Shown in pieces: positions 21,165 through 32,479 of a stretch of 64,000 bases of DNA. The position numbers were made by a program, and so were the translations under genes. This DNA comes from Primula veris (taxonomy: Eukaryota; Streptophyta; Magnoliopsida; Ericales; Primulaceae): the NCBI GenBank assembly GCA_963682055.1, contig OY821741.1, positions 2,797,501 to 2,861,500 of the forward strand, read 5' to 3'. Each line of letters opens with the position of its first letter. Position 1 is the first letter of the stretch. The notes beneath the pieces were generated by a model. That model saw only the letters and a list, made by a program, of their open reading frames with translations, searched no databases and had not been told where the DNA came from.

Positions 21165-21518
21165 ATTCTGGTCAAACTTTTTCTACTGATTCCGGCCAAA
21201 CTGCTTCTACCGTAATAGAACCTCGTGGCTTAGCTCTAACAGCGGCGAATGAAACTCTTGTGACAATAAAGGCAAAATATGGAAATGTTTTTTATTGAAT
21301 TTCCGCTAACTGCTTCGTCGGGGCAAGATTTGTTCAATCTGAAAGTATGGGTGAGGCTGAAATTAAATTCAAGAAACTACACTATTCAATATCGAGATAA
21401 AGATGATGACTTGATCTCAGTATTTTTCCATGATGACCTGCATGATTTCATATCTAGCTCAACATCATTGGGAAAGAAAACTTTATTAATGTTTATTGAA
21501 AAAAAAATAGTATTTTGA
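21165..21518 (+). pseudogene. Orphan NLP PB1 exon, frameshifted (unit 1)
   Basis: After an acceptor-like GAAATGCAG, the frame reads DSGQTFSTDSGQTASTV and then ETLVTIKAKYGNVFY before a TGA. In the +1 frame it continues IEFPLTASSGQDLFNLKV, then YTIQYRDKDDDLISVFFHDD and ends IEKKIVF. Together these make one PB1 domain (basic K-A-K-Y cluster, then the acidic OPCA motif) broken by a shift at the T run near 21288. No upstream exons with RWP-RK or GAF similarity were found, so this is a last-exon relic. The same break is present in unit 2, so it predates the duplication. Confidence 0.75.
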
Positions 21519-22167
21519 GTTATTTATTTTCCCGAGCTCCCTCTTAGTGGCTCTGTAATGCCACATGTAAACACCTTAAAAATGTCCTCACTTATTTATT
21601 TTTGGGTCACACGCTTTCGTGTGTTTATCACAACCTCTTTCACAATGAAATGAATCGCGTGTTTAGGCGTATCGAGTGCTAAGTATCGTCCAAGATTTTA
21701 AATTTGGCAATAACACAAATCACTTAACTTAATTTCCCAGAATTAGCTTTGTCGTTTGCATTTTGTGGGAGAGGATTCGTTCCGGACCATTTTTTGCGTT
21801 TTTAATTTTATGGAGAAACTTGCTGTTTGGTCTATAATGAGCAAGAGAGATCAAAGTTTAGGCGTATCATAATTGAAATCCGAAGTTCCATATTTACTTA
21901 TAATGAAATCTGACATTCCATATTGTACTAAAACAGTTTGACAATTTACACAAATGAGAGGTTTGATCAGGTAAAATTGGATGATATGGCGCATTTTATA
22001 ATCAATAGTAGCAATTGATAAAAAACTTCTAAAAGTGTGGTTGATACTAAACTTTGTTGTTTTCGTTGTTTTATTTTATCCACTTATGCATATCGAGTGC
22101 TACCTTTTGTAAAAGATTGATGCAATTTTAAATGGTGCAAAAGTCAACTTATAATCAAATTATGCTA

Positions 22168-22412
22168 CTCGCTCCGTTCCCAATTAATTGTTTACTACGA
22201 AACTATGTGTAATTTTGACCGATCAATAACTTGTATCAAAATTATCGGAATGAAAATTTTCAAAAGTTAATCATATAGTTCAAACATTAAATTATATGAT
22301 TTAGTTTTGAAAACTTTTCATTTCGACAATTTTGATACATGTTATAATCCGATCAAAATTGCACGTAATTTCGTAAATGACAATTAATTGGGAACGGAGA
22401 GAGCAGAGAGAG
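22168..22412. mobile_element. Stowaway-type MITE (unit 1)
   Basis: Flanked by TA on both sides. The left end CTCGCTCCGTTCCCAATTAA is mirrored on the right by AATTAATTGGGAACGGAG followed by a small AGAG(C)AG expansion. The CTC.CTCCGTTCC terminal sequence is typical of Stowaway (Tc1/mariner-type) MITEs. The interior is itself a long inverted repeat, and there is no coding capacity. Confidence 0.8.
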
Positions 22413-22785
22413 TAGTATGTTTTAGTTTTTTTACCGAGTGTAAATAAATAATCTCTCGGTTAAGATTATCTCGCGGTGGCGATAGACATCACTCCTAAGG
22501 AACACTGCTATTGCATTGCAGAGGCATCGCTAACATAATAACTGATAAGCACCTTTATAATAGATCGACCTTAATTTAAGGCTTTAATCGGTTTTACAAC
22601 CTTTTACTCAAATGTAGGGGAATATAGCCACAATATGAACATGCCAATCTCATCTCTAGGAAAGAAGTGATGTAAACATTTACATTACCACGAAAATTGA
22701 ACACAAAAACATAAACAATCGGTGTCAAGTTTCAGCAGAAAACACATGACCAACATAATTAAGACAATAGGTGAAACAATGATGC

Positions 22786-24921
22786 TCACTCAGGTTTAGG
22801 CAAGACAAATACCAGCAAAGTATAATTATCCTCTTCTATCGAGCTAGAAATATACATATCTAAATCATCATCGCATACTAACATGATAAGGTCGTCTTCG
22901 TCATCTCGATATTCAAGATCATAAGTTCCAATTTCAATTCCCAGCCTCTGAGACACTTGGTGATTCAACTCATCAATCCCCGAACAAGTTGAGAGCTGAA
23001 ATTTTAGAAAACTACCTTTATAATTAGTTTTTACTGTCACACGATGTTCACTTTGGATGGTGGTAGCAGAAGCAGTTGAAATACCTTGGAAAGATGTTTC
23101 TACCCCGATCATCGGATTATTACTTTCTCCCATCGATTCTCCTTGTTTCACTCTGTTGACACCAATTATTTGGACAGATAAACTATCTCGTAGTTCTACT
23201 CCATGAGCTGTTTTAAATGTTCGGAAGTTCTTTCTCATGACATCGAATGTAGGACCAACCGCTTCCCTCAAATCCCTTTCTTTGCCATTACTCGAGTTTA
23301 GAAAAAACTCTAAAACATATGCTTGATCTCCGGTCTTATTAGACTTCAGGCAGATTGCAAAAGAAGCAGAGACTTCATAATAACGGGCAAAGTGAGCTAA
23401 CGGATACTCAGTTATGCTGAATTTAGAAACATCTTCACAGTACACCAAATCAGAAGATGACTTTGCTGCCTTGCCAACAACCCCTTCACCTTCTTGCAGA
23501 CAATAATAATATTCAATATCTAAAAACGGATGCTTTGTATCAGTCCAGTTTGTTACATAGTTAGTATTTTCATTAGCACATCTTGTGCAAACAGATAGAG
23601 AATTGCAATTTCTGCATAACATCCAAATCTGGGCAAAAGCACAATAACCTCTTTTCAATACATCTTGAATCACCCCCTTGATCTCGAACACAGCTCTGGT
23701 GAGAGAAAATTTCTCTGAATCATACTTGAAAATACAAATGTTTTAAATTAATTTCAGCACCACTGAATTGAAAAATACAAAAGGATCAGATTTAACAGTA
23801 TGAAGTCGAACAGTGTACTTAAAATACATCACTTACCTGGCCACATAGACCAACACAAGGATTCAAAAGAGGTAGGCTGTTCATCTGTACAGAATATGAG
23901 ATGATAGTTTAATGATGGGTAGAACTATATAAACAGCTAAAGTCATTTGTAGTCATGCTGTCATGCCTAATCGAAACTTGTAAAAATATCCAATATAACC
24001 AAACAAGGAATCGTGCTACAATTTTACAACTTGATTTGGCTAAAAACTATCTCCTCCAACTTCAAACATGGAAAGAAGTTTATAAAATGTAGGGTGTATC
24101 ACCTTTTGAAAAATGGTTTACTGCATGTTTATTTTTAAGTCTCTTCCTCGAGAATCTCTTGTTTGGTTGTAGGGTTCTTAGAAGCATTTACGTTTTATAA
24201 GTTATAAACTCTTAAGGTTCATGTGATTAAATAATGTTACTTGAGCCTTTTTATTTTCTCTAGATTAGTATAAATAAGTGTTAGTTTTTCATTTGTAAAA
24301 AAACACCAAAATAAAGAGAGAGTATAATAAATAAACCAACTCGCTCCATGTTTTTAACATTGAATATATATAAGTCGTTAAAAAATAATATAATTTTTAA
24401 GCTCAATGAAAAGTCTCTCCATTTTATATTGGATAATAAGGTACAAACCAGCCAAAGGAATCCAGGCTCATGTTTGAATAAAAGCTCAATTACGCCAACA
24501 AAACTCCCGGAAGAATTACGCCAGGGAACGACAAAAGAAGAACTGATATTGCAAGACAGGGCCATATCCCGTTGGGGACACTCTTCAACAGAGTAATATG
24601 AAACGTTTGGAGTAAGCTCGGTCATCTTATTCCGAAACACACGACTAACTGCCCCGTCTCTTCCATCTCCATTGACAATTAGATCATGAGTCATGATACG
24701 GAAGCGACAACGACCTCCAGTACTACTAGAATTCATGATATCGTTACAGAGGACAAAAGGTTGGTTTCTAGTAGTAAGTAGGAAACACCTCTCATCAACA
24801 ACACTACTATTGACAGCGGGTACTATTTCTTCAGCTTTCCAAAACTGAACTATACCCTTTGAAGATGACAAATTTAGAGCTTCGATGTATCCAACTGTCT
24901 TGTCTGGAACACGATGATGTC
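22786..24921 (-). CDS. NLP-B, NLP-like protein with GAF-like region and PB1 but no RWP-RK (unit 1)
   Basis: Exons on the minus strand: 24449-24921, 23837-23884 (48 nt, 16 codons) and 22786-23724. The junctions (GT..AG) and phases match exons 2, 3 and 4 of NLP-C. The first part has IVQFWKAEEIVP, RNQPFVL, RVFRNKMTELTPNVSYYS and an S-G-S-F-V-G-V-I-E segment, all features of the NLP GAF-like sensor region. The last exon has AQIWMLC, GEGVVGKAAKSSSDLVYCED and EYPLAHFARYYEVSASFAIC. It then passes, with no intron and no RWP-RK, into PB1 (RVTVKTNYKGSF; OPCA motif EYRDDEDDLIMLVCDDDLD). The first exon is missing: foreign DNA starts at about 25076, so the start codon is unknown. If expressed, the product could bind NLP partners through PB1 without binding DNA (inference). 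Confidence 0.75.
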
Positions 24922-25075
24922 CTGTTGTATCGAAAATCAATAATTAAGAAAATCAATAATTAAAAGAACAAGAGCCGAAAGTAAATAAACAATTTTATTT
25001 CACTGAAAGTAATATAACTCGATTACAAGATTCCGACTCAATTGAAAGTAAATAACAGAAACTTTCGGACATGAC

Positions 25076-25197
25076 AACAATAAGCACAACAAGAGGGACT
25101 GCTTTACTTATACTGACTCTGATTTATTTATTTTAATACATAATTGGTCATACATATATTACACGTATAATGACAAATCCTCACATAACTAATACTT
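25076..25197. repeat. Duplicated flank segment shared with 6315 and 15830
   Basis: From CAACAATAAGCACAAC onward this stretch matches 15826-15923 and 6315-6415. It marks the breakpoint where a copy of the flank and the membrane-protein gene was placed next to the 5' end of NLP-B. Confidence 0.75.
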
Positions 25198-25749
25198 TCA
25201 TACTTGTTTTTGCCATTCCACAAGCACAACGATGGCTTCTTGGTCCTCTTGGGGGATTCTTAAATCAACCAATTCAATCTCTACTTGAGAATGCTCTTCT
25301 TCATCCGGTTCTTCCGTTTGATGCAAAATTATGCAAATAAAAGGTTGTAAGGATTTAAGAGTACGATACAGCCGAATGAGAGCATGTTTGATGTAACTTA
25401 CGATCAAATTGAGCCATGGAGAAATGAGTAGAACCAAAATGTAAACAGGAAAGAAGCTTGATGGTGAAAAAAAAAGCGAACATAGCAGTAATAGTGTAAA
25501 CGGATACGAAAAATCCCCGGGTTTGAAGTGGACTGAGTTGGGTATTTCGACACTAATCTTGGCGGAAACGAGGAGGCAAAACATTAGCAAAATGGTTGCA
25601 AGAACAAGGAACAAGATTGGACTGTTGAGGAAATATTGAGTTCCGTTAAAGAGGTTTTGCTTGTTATCTTCGATGAAATGAGAGTGCATTAAGAAAAGGC
25701 TACAGAGAGGTGGGAGAAGAAGCCTTAAATCTGCATTGAAATACACCAT
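25198..25749 (-). CDS. 183-aa membrane protein, function unknown (unit 1)
   Basis: Intact ORF starting MVYFNADLRLLLPPLCSLFL. Hydrophobic segments are seen at about residues 9-24, 42-64 and 82-120 (the last long enough for two passes). The C-terminus is a roughly 45-residue acidic, soluble tail (TEEPDEEEHSQVEIELVDL). It is likely a small membrane protein with a cytosolic or luminal acidic tail. I do not recognise the family. A TATA box lies 47 bp upstream. Copies at 6436 (frameshifted) and 51956 (intact) show that it was duplicated with the locus. It could also be the 5' exon of a larger gene, but no downstream exon is evident. Confidence 0.55.
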   Translation of the reverse strand: MVYFNADLRLLLPPLCSLFLMHSHFIEDNKQNLFNGTQYFLNSPILFLVLATILLMFCLLVSAKISVEIPNSVHFKPGDFSYPFTLLLLCSLFFSPSSFFPVYILVLLISPWLNLIVSYIKHALIRLYRTLKSLQPFICIILHQTEEPDEEEHSQVEIELVDLRIPQEDQEAIVVLVEWQKQV

Positions 25750-25795
25750 CTTAGAGTAATGAGAGAGTTTACAAAAATGGGATTATGGCTATCAT

Positions 25796-25801
25796 TATAT
25801 A
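25796..25801 (-). promoter_or_regulatory. TATA box of the membrane-protein gene (unit 1)
   Basis: CTCTATATAATG on the minus strand, 47 bp upstream of the start codon at 25749. Confidence 0.5.
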
Positions 25802-26404
25802 GAGACTAGAAGGAGTGTGAAAAAGCAAAAGAAACTTGTATATAATTTTATTGACTACAAGTTTGAAGCAAAAGAAACTTGTATGTTTTGCTACAAGTTT
25901 GAACCTCTACCACTTAAGGATTATTAGAAGTTCAGATGGTTCAAAGGTTCATTATTCATATAGGGTGAAATACAAACAAGATGTATTCAGGTTTTGACAA
26001 CAACTTGTCATTATCAATATTAGAAAATGTTAAAGAAGTCAAAGGTCTATGTTATAATCTTCAGAACCTCATAAACTTTGGGAATCTTTTGCTTCTTTAT
26101 ACTAAATCAAACGAGATGATAAATCAATATGAAAAAAACTCAGCCTAAGAGGTAAATTATAATAAAAGATTTATTTATTGTTTTAAAAGTGTTACTAATA
26201 TGCAATGCAAATCTCTTGAAGAGAGGACATGTATTACTTTAAAAAAAACTCATTTGTTTATTTGGGTTGTAACTTGAATAAAAGATGCCAATAATCTTAT
26301 TGACTCTTTTGTATGTTTTGCTATTAGTTTGAACCTCTCCACTTAAGGATTATTAGAAGTTCAGAAGGTTCATTATTTATATAGGGTTTATGTCATATAT
26401 TTTT

Positions 26405-26830
26405 AGGCATGTTTTTCAGTCCATTCCTATTTATACTCTTACAACAATGCAAGCTTCTAAGATGATCCTTAGTGATGTTCAAAGAGTTTTTGCTAATTTT
26501 TTATGGGGATAAGATGGTGGAAAAAAAAAATTATATCGGGTTTTTTGGGCTAAAATTACTTATCCTATTGACTTACAAAACATCACAAATGCCTTTGCAA
26601 TAAAACTATGGCGGAAATTTAGAAATCAAAATTCATTATAGGCAAAATTTATGAAAAGTAAATACCGTAAAAAAAGGTGCATCCATATATGGTTAAAATG
26701 GCAATTACAAATGGAACTTGGAACAAAATGCTTGAGATTAGAGGTTGGCTGAAACAAAAATCTTGTGGCAAGCTGGTAGAGGAAATTTTGATATTAGTTG
26801 GGACAACTGGAGTGGTGAAGGTCCTATAAA
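26405..26830 (+). pseudogene. LINE (L1-type) ORF2 C-terminal remnant (unit 1)
   Basis: Reads HVFQSIPIYTLTTMQASKMI, then VQRVFANFLWG, GKKKLYRVFWAKITYP and NAFAIKLWRKF, with stops and a missing segment. This is the pattern of the region after the RT domain in plant non-LTR retroelements (IP-Y-L-T.. P---I--I-R---NFLWG.. K-H.V-W-K.. P---GGLG--N). It is non-functional. Confidence 0.65.
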
Positions 26831-26859
26831 CGATGAGGGTATTGTTTTTCTATGATCCA

Positions 26860-27340
26860 GTTCTTTTTACCTGTCGTGATATTCGGATCATTAGAATCCA
26901 ATCCCATAATCGTTTCTTCCACATCCTAAATTTGTGCAAGTGATTTCTCTCTAACTGCAACCGCTGTCTCTTTATCTGCAAGCTCTTTCTCTGTAGCTAT
27001 TGCTCGCTGATACTTGATACATTGCACTTTGTTTGTCCCTATAAAAAGCGCTAAAATCCATTATGCTAGATGATGAATTAGAATTTTTAGAGCCCTCCGT
27101 CTTTGTGGATTTTCTACATTTTGGTCTATCTAACTTATCTGAAAACGATACTTTTTCAACGGCATCATCATCAATATCAAACCGGTTGATTTTGATCCAC
27201 CCGCTACATTAGTTTTTTTATTTTTTATTTTTTATTTTGTCTTCTTCAATATGGGCGTGTTATTTTGGTTAATCTTTCAAAACGGTAAAACAACGATGAT
27301 TTTTAAAAGATTTACCCATATCTTCGAAAAAACCGAGTTC
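26860..27340 (-). pseudogene. Fragment of a transposon-type Myb/NAM-associated gene (unit 1)
   Basis: On the minus strand one reads FKNHRCFTVLKD.PK.H, then KLDRPKCRKSTKTEGSKNS, then REKELADKETAVAVREKSLA and VEETIMGLDSNDPN. This order (an -----W-VLK--PKW element, a RP-GRK-AK basic box, a KE-rich coiled coil and a final M--D----P segment) resembles the Myb-like or NAM-associated proteins encoded by PIF/Harbinger-type DNA transposons. Stops interrupt it. The assignment is by pattern only. Confidence 0.45.
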
Positions 27341-27509
27341 CGTGCCATTATACTAAAAATTTGTAAAAAAATGATTTAATTAGTCTAAATAAACAGGTTG
27401 ATAAGTTAAAAATTAATTTGTATTACTAATTAAAAAATTATGCAAAATATTTTATAAAATCATAACACATCGTGGTCGGCTCTTTCGTTTTTTGCCTTAT
27501 TTCCTCGTG

Positions 27510-27681
27510 GTTAAAGCATACTTAGAGATTCGGGATAAATCTATCCTGATCCTACGAGATCCCGAAAAAGTCGGGACCCGACTTTTCTCGGGTCTGGTCG
27601 AGATTTTTTTTTCACTTTCAAAAGTAATCGGATCGGGATACGGGTTGAATTTTTACGATCTCGAGACTAACCCACCCCTGA
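27510..27681. mobile_element. Putative hAT-type terminal fragment with hairpin (unit 1)
   Basis: Ends in CCCACCCCTG, the complement of the CAGGGGTGGG end common in plant hAT MITEs. It contains a hairpin at 27561-27592 (CCCGAAAAAGTCGGG against CCCGACTTTTCTCGGG). The left end was not found. Confidence 0.35.
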
Positions 27682-27909
27682 CCGATCGCAACTTTCAAAA
27701 TTAAAGATTACATGGTAAATTATTTATAAAGAAATACTTAGTGTATTATATTATGAGTTGACAATAAATAAAACGCGTTTTCAGGAAAACACATGCAGTT
27801 TTCCAGCCCACTTTTCTTTTATGTATTTTATTTAAAAACTCATCATTTGTACAAATAGAGTTATTAGAATTAAAAAAGAAAAAGAGTAAGTAGATACACA
27901 TAGGAAGCC

Positions 27910-30624
27910 ATGAAATCTTATAAAGAGATTGATGTGAATAAATTAATATTTCCAGATGAATTCAAGAGATATCTTATGAAGGAGAAGTATGTGTGTAAAA
28001 CATATTTTGATGATTTGGAAACTTTGAATTTGGAATTTGAGAATGGTGATGATTTCATTTTAGAGGGTAAGTTATAAGTCTCTTATATAATTTCTTTTAC
28101 TTGTAGTTTCTCCTTTTTTTGTCCTTTTTTGTTTCGTTATTTGTTTCTTGTATGAGTATTATATTAATATCGACAATACGACTCTTTATTTGTCTATTGT
28201 TTTATATTTTAACAGAAATTGACTTCAATTACCGGGGGATCTGCCTCATTCAGTTTTGGAGAGCGGAAGAAGTAGTTGTAAATAGTGTTGGTGAGAAGGG
28301 ATTTCTACTTACTATTCGCAACCAACCTTTTGTGGTCAGAGGATATCCCGTTGATGATAACCTTTTTTACTATCGGATAAAGATGCATGATGTCATCGTC
28401 AATGGTGATTCAGCGATTGGCCGTGTGTTTCGGAATAAGAGGATGGAATTTACTCCAGATGTATCATATTACTCCGACGAAGAATACCCCCAACGGGATA
28501 TAGCCCTATCTTGCCATATTAAATCATCTCTTGTTCTTCCGTGGCATGATTTGTCTGGGGGCGTTGTTGGCGCGATTGAGTTTGTTACAGATTATAATCA
28601 TTTTGCAACCTTACACAATGTTCTGTCGAGTGCGCTGGTTTGTATCTTACCCTCGGATAAATTATGGACACACTTTTTATTTAGCATTAGGCATGATTAA
28701 ATGAATTTAGTTGTTTAGTTTTATCCTTATATTTAACTATCATCTCATTTTCTCTACAGTGTAGAAACACACTATATTCGGATTGTTGTAAATCTCTACG
28801 TGGGCAAGTAAGTGACGACTTTAAGCATAGTACTGTTTGATTATGCAATATATGATTTATTTAATTTATCTTTTTGAAGTCTATTGATTAATTTGCAACA
28901 TTTGTATCATCAAGTATGATTTGGAGAAGGATTCGCTCATTAGCGCTGTGTCCGAGATCAAGGAGGTGATTAGCGCTGTGTCCGAGATCAAGGAGGTGAT
29001 TAGCCCTGTGTCCCAAACTTGGATGTTATGCAAACACTGTAATTATTTGAGTGCTGCCAAAAGATATGCTGAAGTACTAGATGTGGGTTACCAAATTTTG
29101 TATTACCAAAGCTATTGTAAACTGCAAAAAGGTGAAGGAGTTGTTGGCAAGGTAGCAGAGTCGTCTCATAGTGTGGTGTATTGTGAAGACGTCTCTAAAT
29201 TCAGCATTACTGAGTATCCATTAGCTCACGTAGCACGCTTTTGTAAAATCTCGGCATCTTTTGCAATCTGCTTGAAGTCTAATCAGACTGGAGATCAAGT
29301 TTATGTTATTGAGTTTTTCCTACGCCCAGATTATGTTAGAGGTAATAACTTCGGCGAAACACTTGTTCCTATGCTTAAAACAATGAGGCAGTGTTTCAAA
29401 ACATTTAAGTTTGCATTTGGAGCAGAAATGGGAGACAGTTTATCTGTCCAAGTAATTGATGCCAGTTTATCAGAAAGAATTGAAACCCTTGAAATTGGTG
29501 GGTTAGATCTAATGGATGATCATTTAGCAACTCCAGATTCAGTTAACAATGGGAAAGATGTAGTTAATACTACTGAACAAAGAGATCTTGAAACAACTTT
29601 ATTTGATAAACAATGCAAAAGTTTTGCGGTTTCTCGTGATACAAAGGCAGACAATCTAGCTATTGGTGTATCAAATACGGTAGTTTTACAACAACCTGAA
29701 CAAAGAGGCAATGTGGAAAATATGGTGAGTGACATCGATGAAAGGAACATTCAAATAGATGCTCAAAATTATGCAGATAATCCAGGTAGAGATTTAGCAG
29801 GTGGTGTCATAAATGTTGTTCACATCGACGAAACTGGTTTCAGCTCTTCAGAGGAATGTATGAGTACCCCATTAAATTTATCAAGCCGGAGAGGTGGAAT
29901 TGACATTAGTCTAGAGGAACTAATGCAAGTTGCTGGTATGAAACGTGCTGATGCTGCCGGAAAGTTAGGCGGTTAGTATTTATTTTTCTAAAGGATAAAT
30001 AACCAGAAACTCTCTTTTCCCAACTTATTCAACTTTTAATCCTATCAATTTTTTAAAAGTAAAACTCAAATAAGTTCAAAACAAAGGAGAAAACAAATAT
30101 TGGCCTTTTACTAAATCTAGAGAAGCACTTGGTATCAATCTCATTGTTTATCAACTATTACGAAAGTAAGAATGTCAATGTATTTTCTTATGATTGTTGT
30201 TCATTTTGCAGTGAGCATATCTACGTTGAGGCGTGCATGTACGCATCATGGTATCTCTAGGTGGCCACCTCGCAAGAGAAATATAGACAATCAGCCTTGT
30301 TCTAGTAATTCTACTTCAACTTGTAGAAGAAAAACTCGGAAGCTCTCTGCTCCCGCTGTGCAGAACCAAAGTCCTGTGAAAATAAAAGCAAAATATAAAG
30401 ATGTTTGCATTAAATTTGATATCTCAGCTTCTTCCGGGATTGACGTGCTTCATTACCAAGTGTCAAAGAGGCTAAAACTAGTGGCGGGAGATTACACTAT
30501 CAAGTATCAAGATGAAGATAATGACTGGATCATAATAGTATGCGACGATGACCTGCGTGACTACATTTCTAGCCCAACTTTACTGGGGAAAAATAATCTG
30601 ATCATATCAGTTGAGCGCGTTTAG
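27910..30624 (+). CDS. NLP-C, complete NIN-like protein (unit 1)
   Basis: Five exons with GT-AG junctions and consistent phases: 27910-28066, 28216-28637, 28760-28807, 28915-29971 and 30212-30624. They total 2097 nt, about 698 aa. Exon 2 holds the N-terminal GAF-like sensor (LIQFWRAEEVV, NQPFVV, RVFRNKRMEFTPDVSYYS). Exon 4 holds its second part (SQTWMLCKHC, GEGVVGKVAESS, CEDVSKFSITEYPLAHVARF), a long linker and the first half of RWP-RK (ISLEELMQVAGMKRADAAG). Exon 5 completes it (STLRRACTHHGISRWPPRKR) and adds PB1 (KIKAKYKD, OPCA QDEDNDWIIIVCDDDL). Family NLPs are nuclear, nitrate-responsive activators that bind DNA through RWP-RK and associate through PB1. It is shorter than typical NLPs (about 800-950 aa) and its N-terminus before the sensor is only about 55 residues. 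Confidence 0.85.
28939..29013 (+). repeat. In-frame 30-bp tandem duplication inside NLP-C exon 4 (unit 1)
   Basis: ATTAGCGCTGTGTCC and the next 15 bases occur twice in a row (28939 and 28969), with a third partial copy at 28999. They encode ISAVSEIKEV twice, then ISPVSQ. NLP-B has only one such unit (AVFEIKGV). Confidence 0.9.
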
Positions 30625-31013
30625 CAACATTCTGGCCGTAGTTTCCCAAGTTTTATTTTCTTTGAAGAGTAAATGAATCGTATATTGATAAGTGGAGAGT
30701 TTCCCAAGTTATCAAATATCTTTTTGGGTTCTATTGTGTATTTAAGAATAATCTATATGTCTTTGTTATACATTGTAATCTGAAGTTATGATTTTTCAAT
30801 ATTCGTTATGTTTCCCAACAAGCAGTAATTTATTCAGTGACCTCTTCAACTGTTTCAGTTTACTGCTCGTTAACGTGGAAGTTTTTCCTTTTTGTTTTTT
30901 ATTGGAAAAAAAATAGAGATATCCATTTTGATTCTCAGAGTACTTTTTCTCACTTTTTATTATTGAGAAAAAAAAAGATTTATTCGTTTTGATCCCTACC
31001 CTTTAAGTTTCCC
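30625..31013. other. 3' flank of NLP-C (unit 1)
   Basis: AT-rich, and likely holds the 3'UTR of NLP-C. No other gene is seen. The unit ends near CCCTTTAAGTTTCCCC. Confidence 0.5.
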
Positions 31014-32479
31014 CTTTAGTTAACAAGTCTCTAATATGCAATATCTCATCATTTTCCTTTGTTGCTAATTAATTAAATGTCTCCTTAATCATATTTCGTC
31101 ACTTGGAGTTCATATGAAATTAGTTAACAAAATGTGAATAAAGAGTACCTTAGAATAAAGAATACTTTAGAATATTGAGGAATTTGCTTTTGGTGTTGCT
31201 TTTGGTGTTTTGATGATATAATAATACTAATAGTTATGTGAGACTTCATGTAGTGAGACTTCTTTATCAAAATTAAGTCACAACTTTTTTACCATAAACG
31301 TATGAATTATGTGAGCGCACGACATTTTATAAATTTCTCTCTCAGCCGTTCGACTCTCTCACCGAGGAAGACAAACACGACAACCCTGACAAAATTGATC
31401 AAGATCACCAGATCCCACTGTAAAAAGAAAAACACCATTGCCTCTGTCGTTAGCTCCCAACCCCGTAAAATATATATATTGTCATACTAAGTATAATTTT
31501 GCTTTGTAAGTATATTTAAGCAAGTCAAAATTAATATTTATGGGTGGTTATTTGTGATAGCAATGTTCTTATATAGTGAAATATAGTATTTTGAATCTTT
31601 TAAAAGTACTAGTAAACAACGATTATGACGACATAAATGACTCACTTCCATGGACGAATCCAGGAATGGCTTATGCGGGTGCTAAAATTCTTATTAACCA
31701 ATAAATTATGTGAAATAAAATAATAAGAGGTGCTAAATCATCGTCTTTAACATACTTTAATGAAAATTTTAAAAATTAATTTTTTTTTTTAAATTATGTG
31801 AATGCAATCGTCCCGATGGATTGCACTTAGTTCCGTGTACACTTGGCAATGAAAAGTATTGAACTCATTGAAACCAGTCACACTGGTTTGTTAGTGCTTT
31901 GTTAGAGTTAGTTCCGATGTATGATTATTGATCTAATTAACTAGGATCAATGACTAATATATATAAAGCATACACAACTTATGTGAGAACAAATCTAATT
32001 TTCAACTAATTATATCAAATTCAGCTTTAATTAACCTCGTTTCCTCGATCAGTAGTGTTTTTTGCTAAACTTGAATTAACATTATATCATTGTAAATTGA
32101 TAAGTTTTCTAATGAAGATACACTTATCACTGCAAAATCAATAAACGTATGTAATTATAATTGGCCATGGCCGTGGTATGCCTAAATGAACATATATCTG
32201 TTTTCCGATCAGAGTATACTATAAGTGTTGGTCCATCGGTACATATAACCGATACGACTAGTAATTTGTTTAAGTTAAGAAGGACCGATCCGCTAAATTT
32301 TTAGATAACAACTAAAATAGAAGACAACATCTTAAAAAAAATAAAGCTCAACAAACAAGTGAATTAATAAACTTTCATGCCAACAATAAGCACAACAAGA
32401 GGGACTGCTTTACTTATACTGACTCTGATTTATTTATTTTAATACATAATTGGTCATACATATATTACACGTATAATGA

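Larger units (their letters stand above)
14424..31013. repeat. Tandem array unit 1 (about 16.6 kb)
   Basis: Gene for gene the same as unit 2 at a step of about 16.56 kb once the Sirevirus insertion in unit 2 is removed. Unit 1 differs from unit 2 by small indels, for example 9 bp more in NLP-A exon 2, 5 bp less at its PB1 exon and 8 bp less near 26366. Confidence 0.9.
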
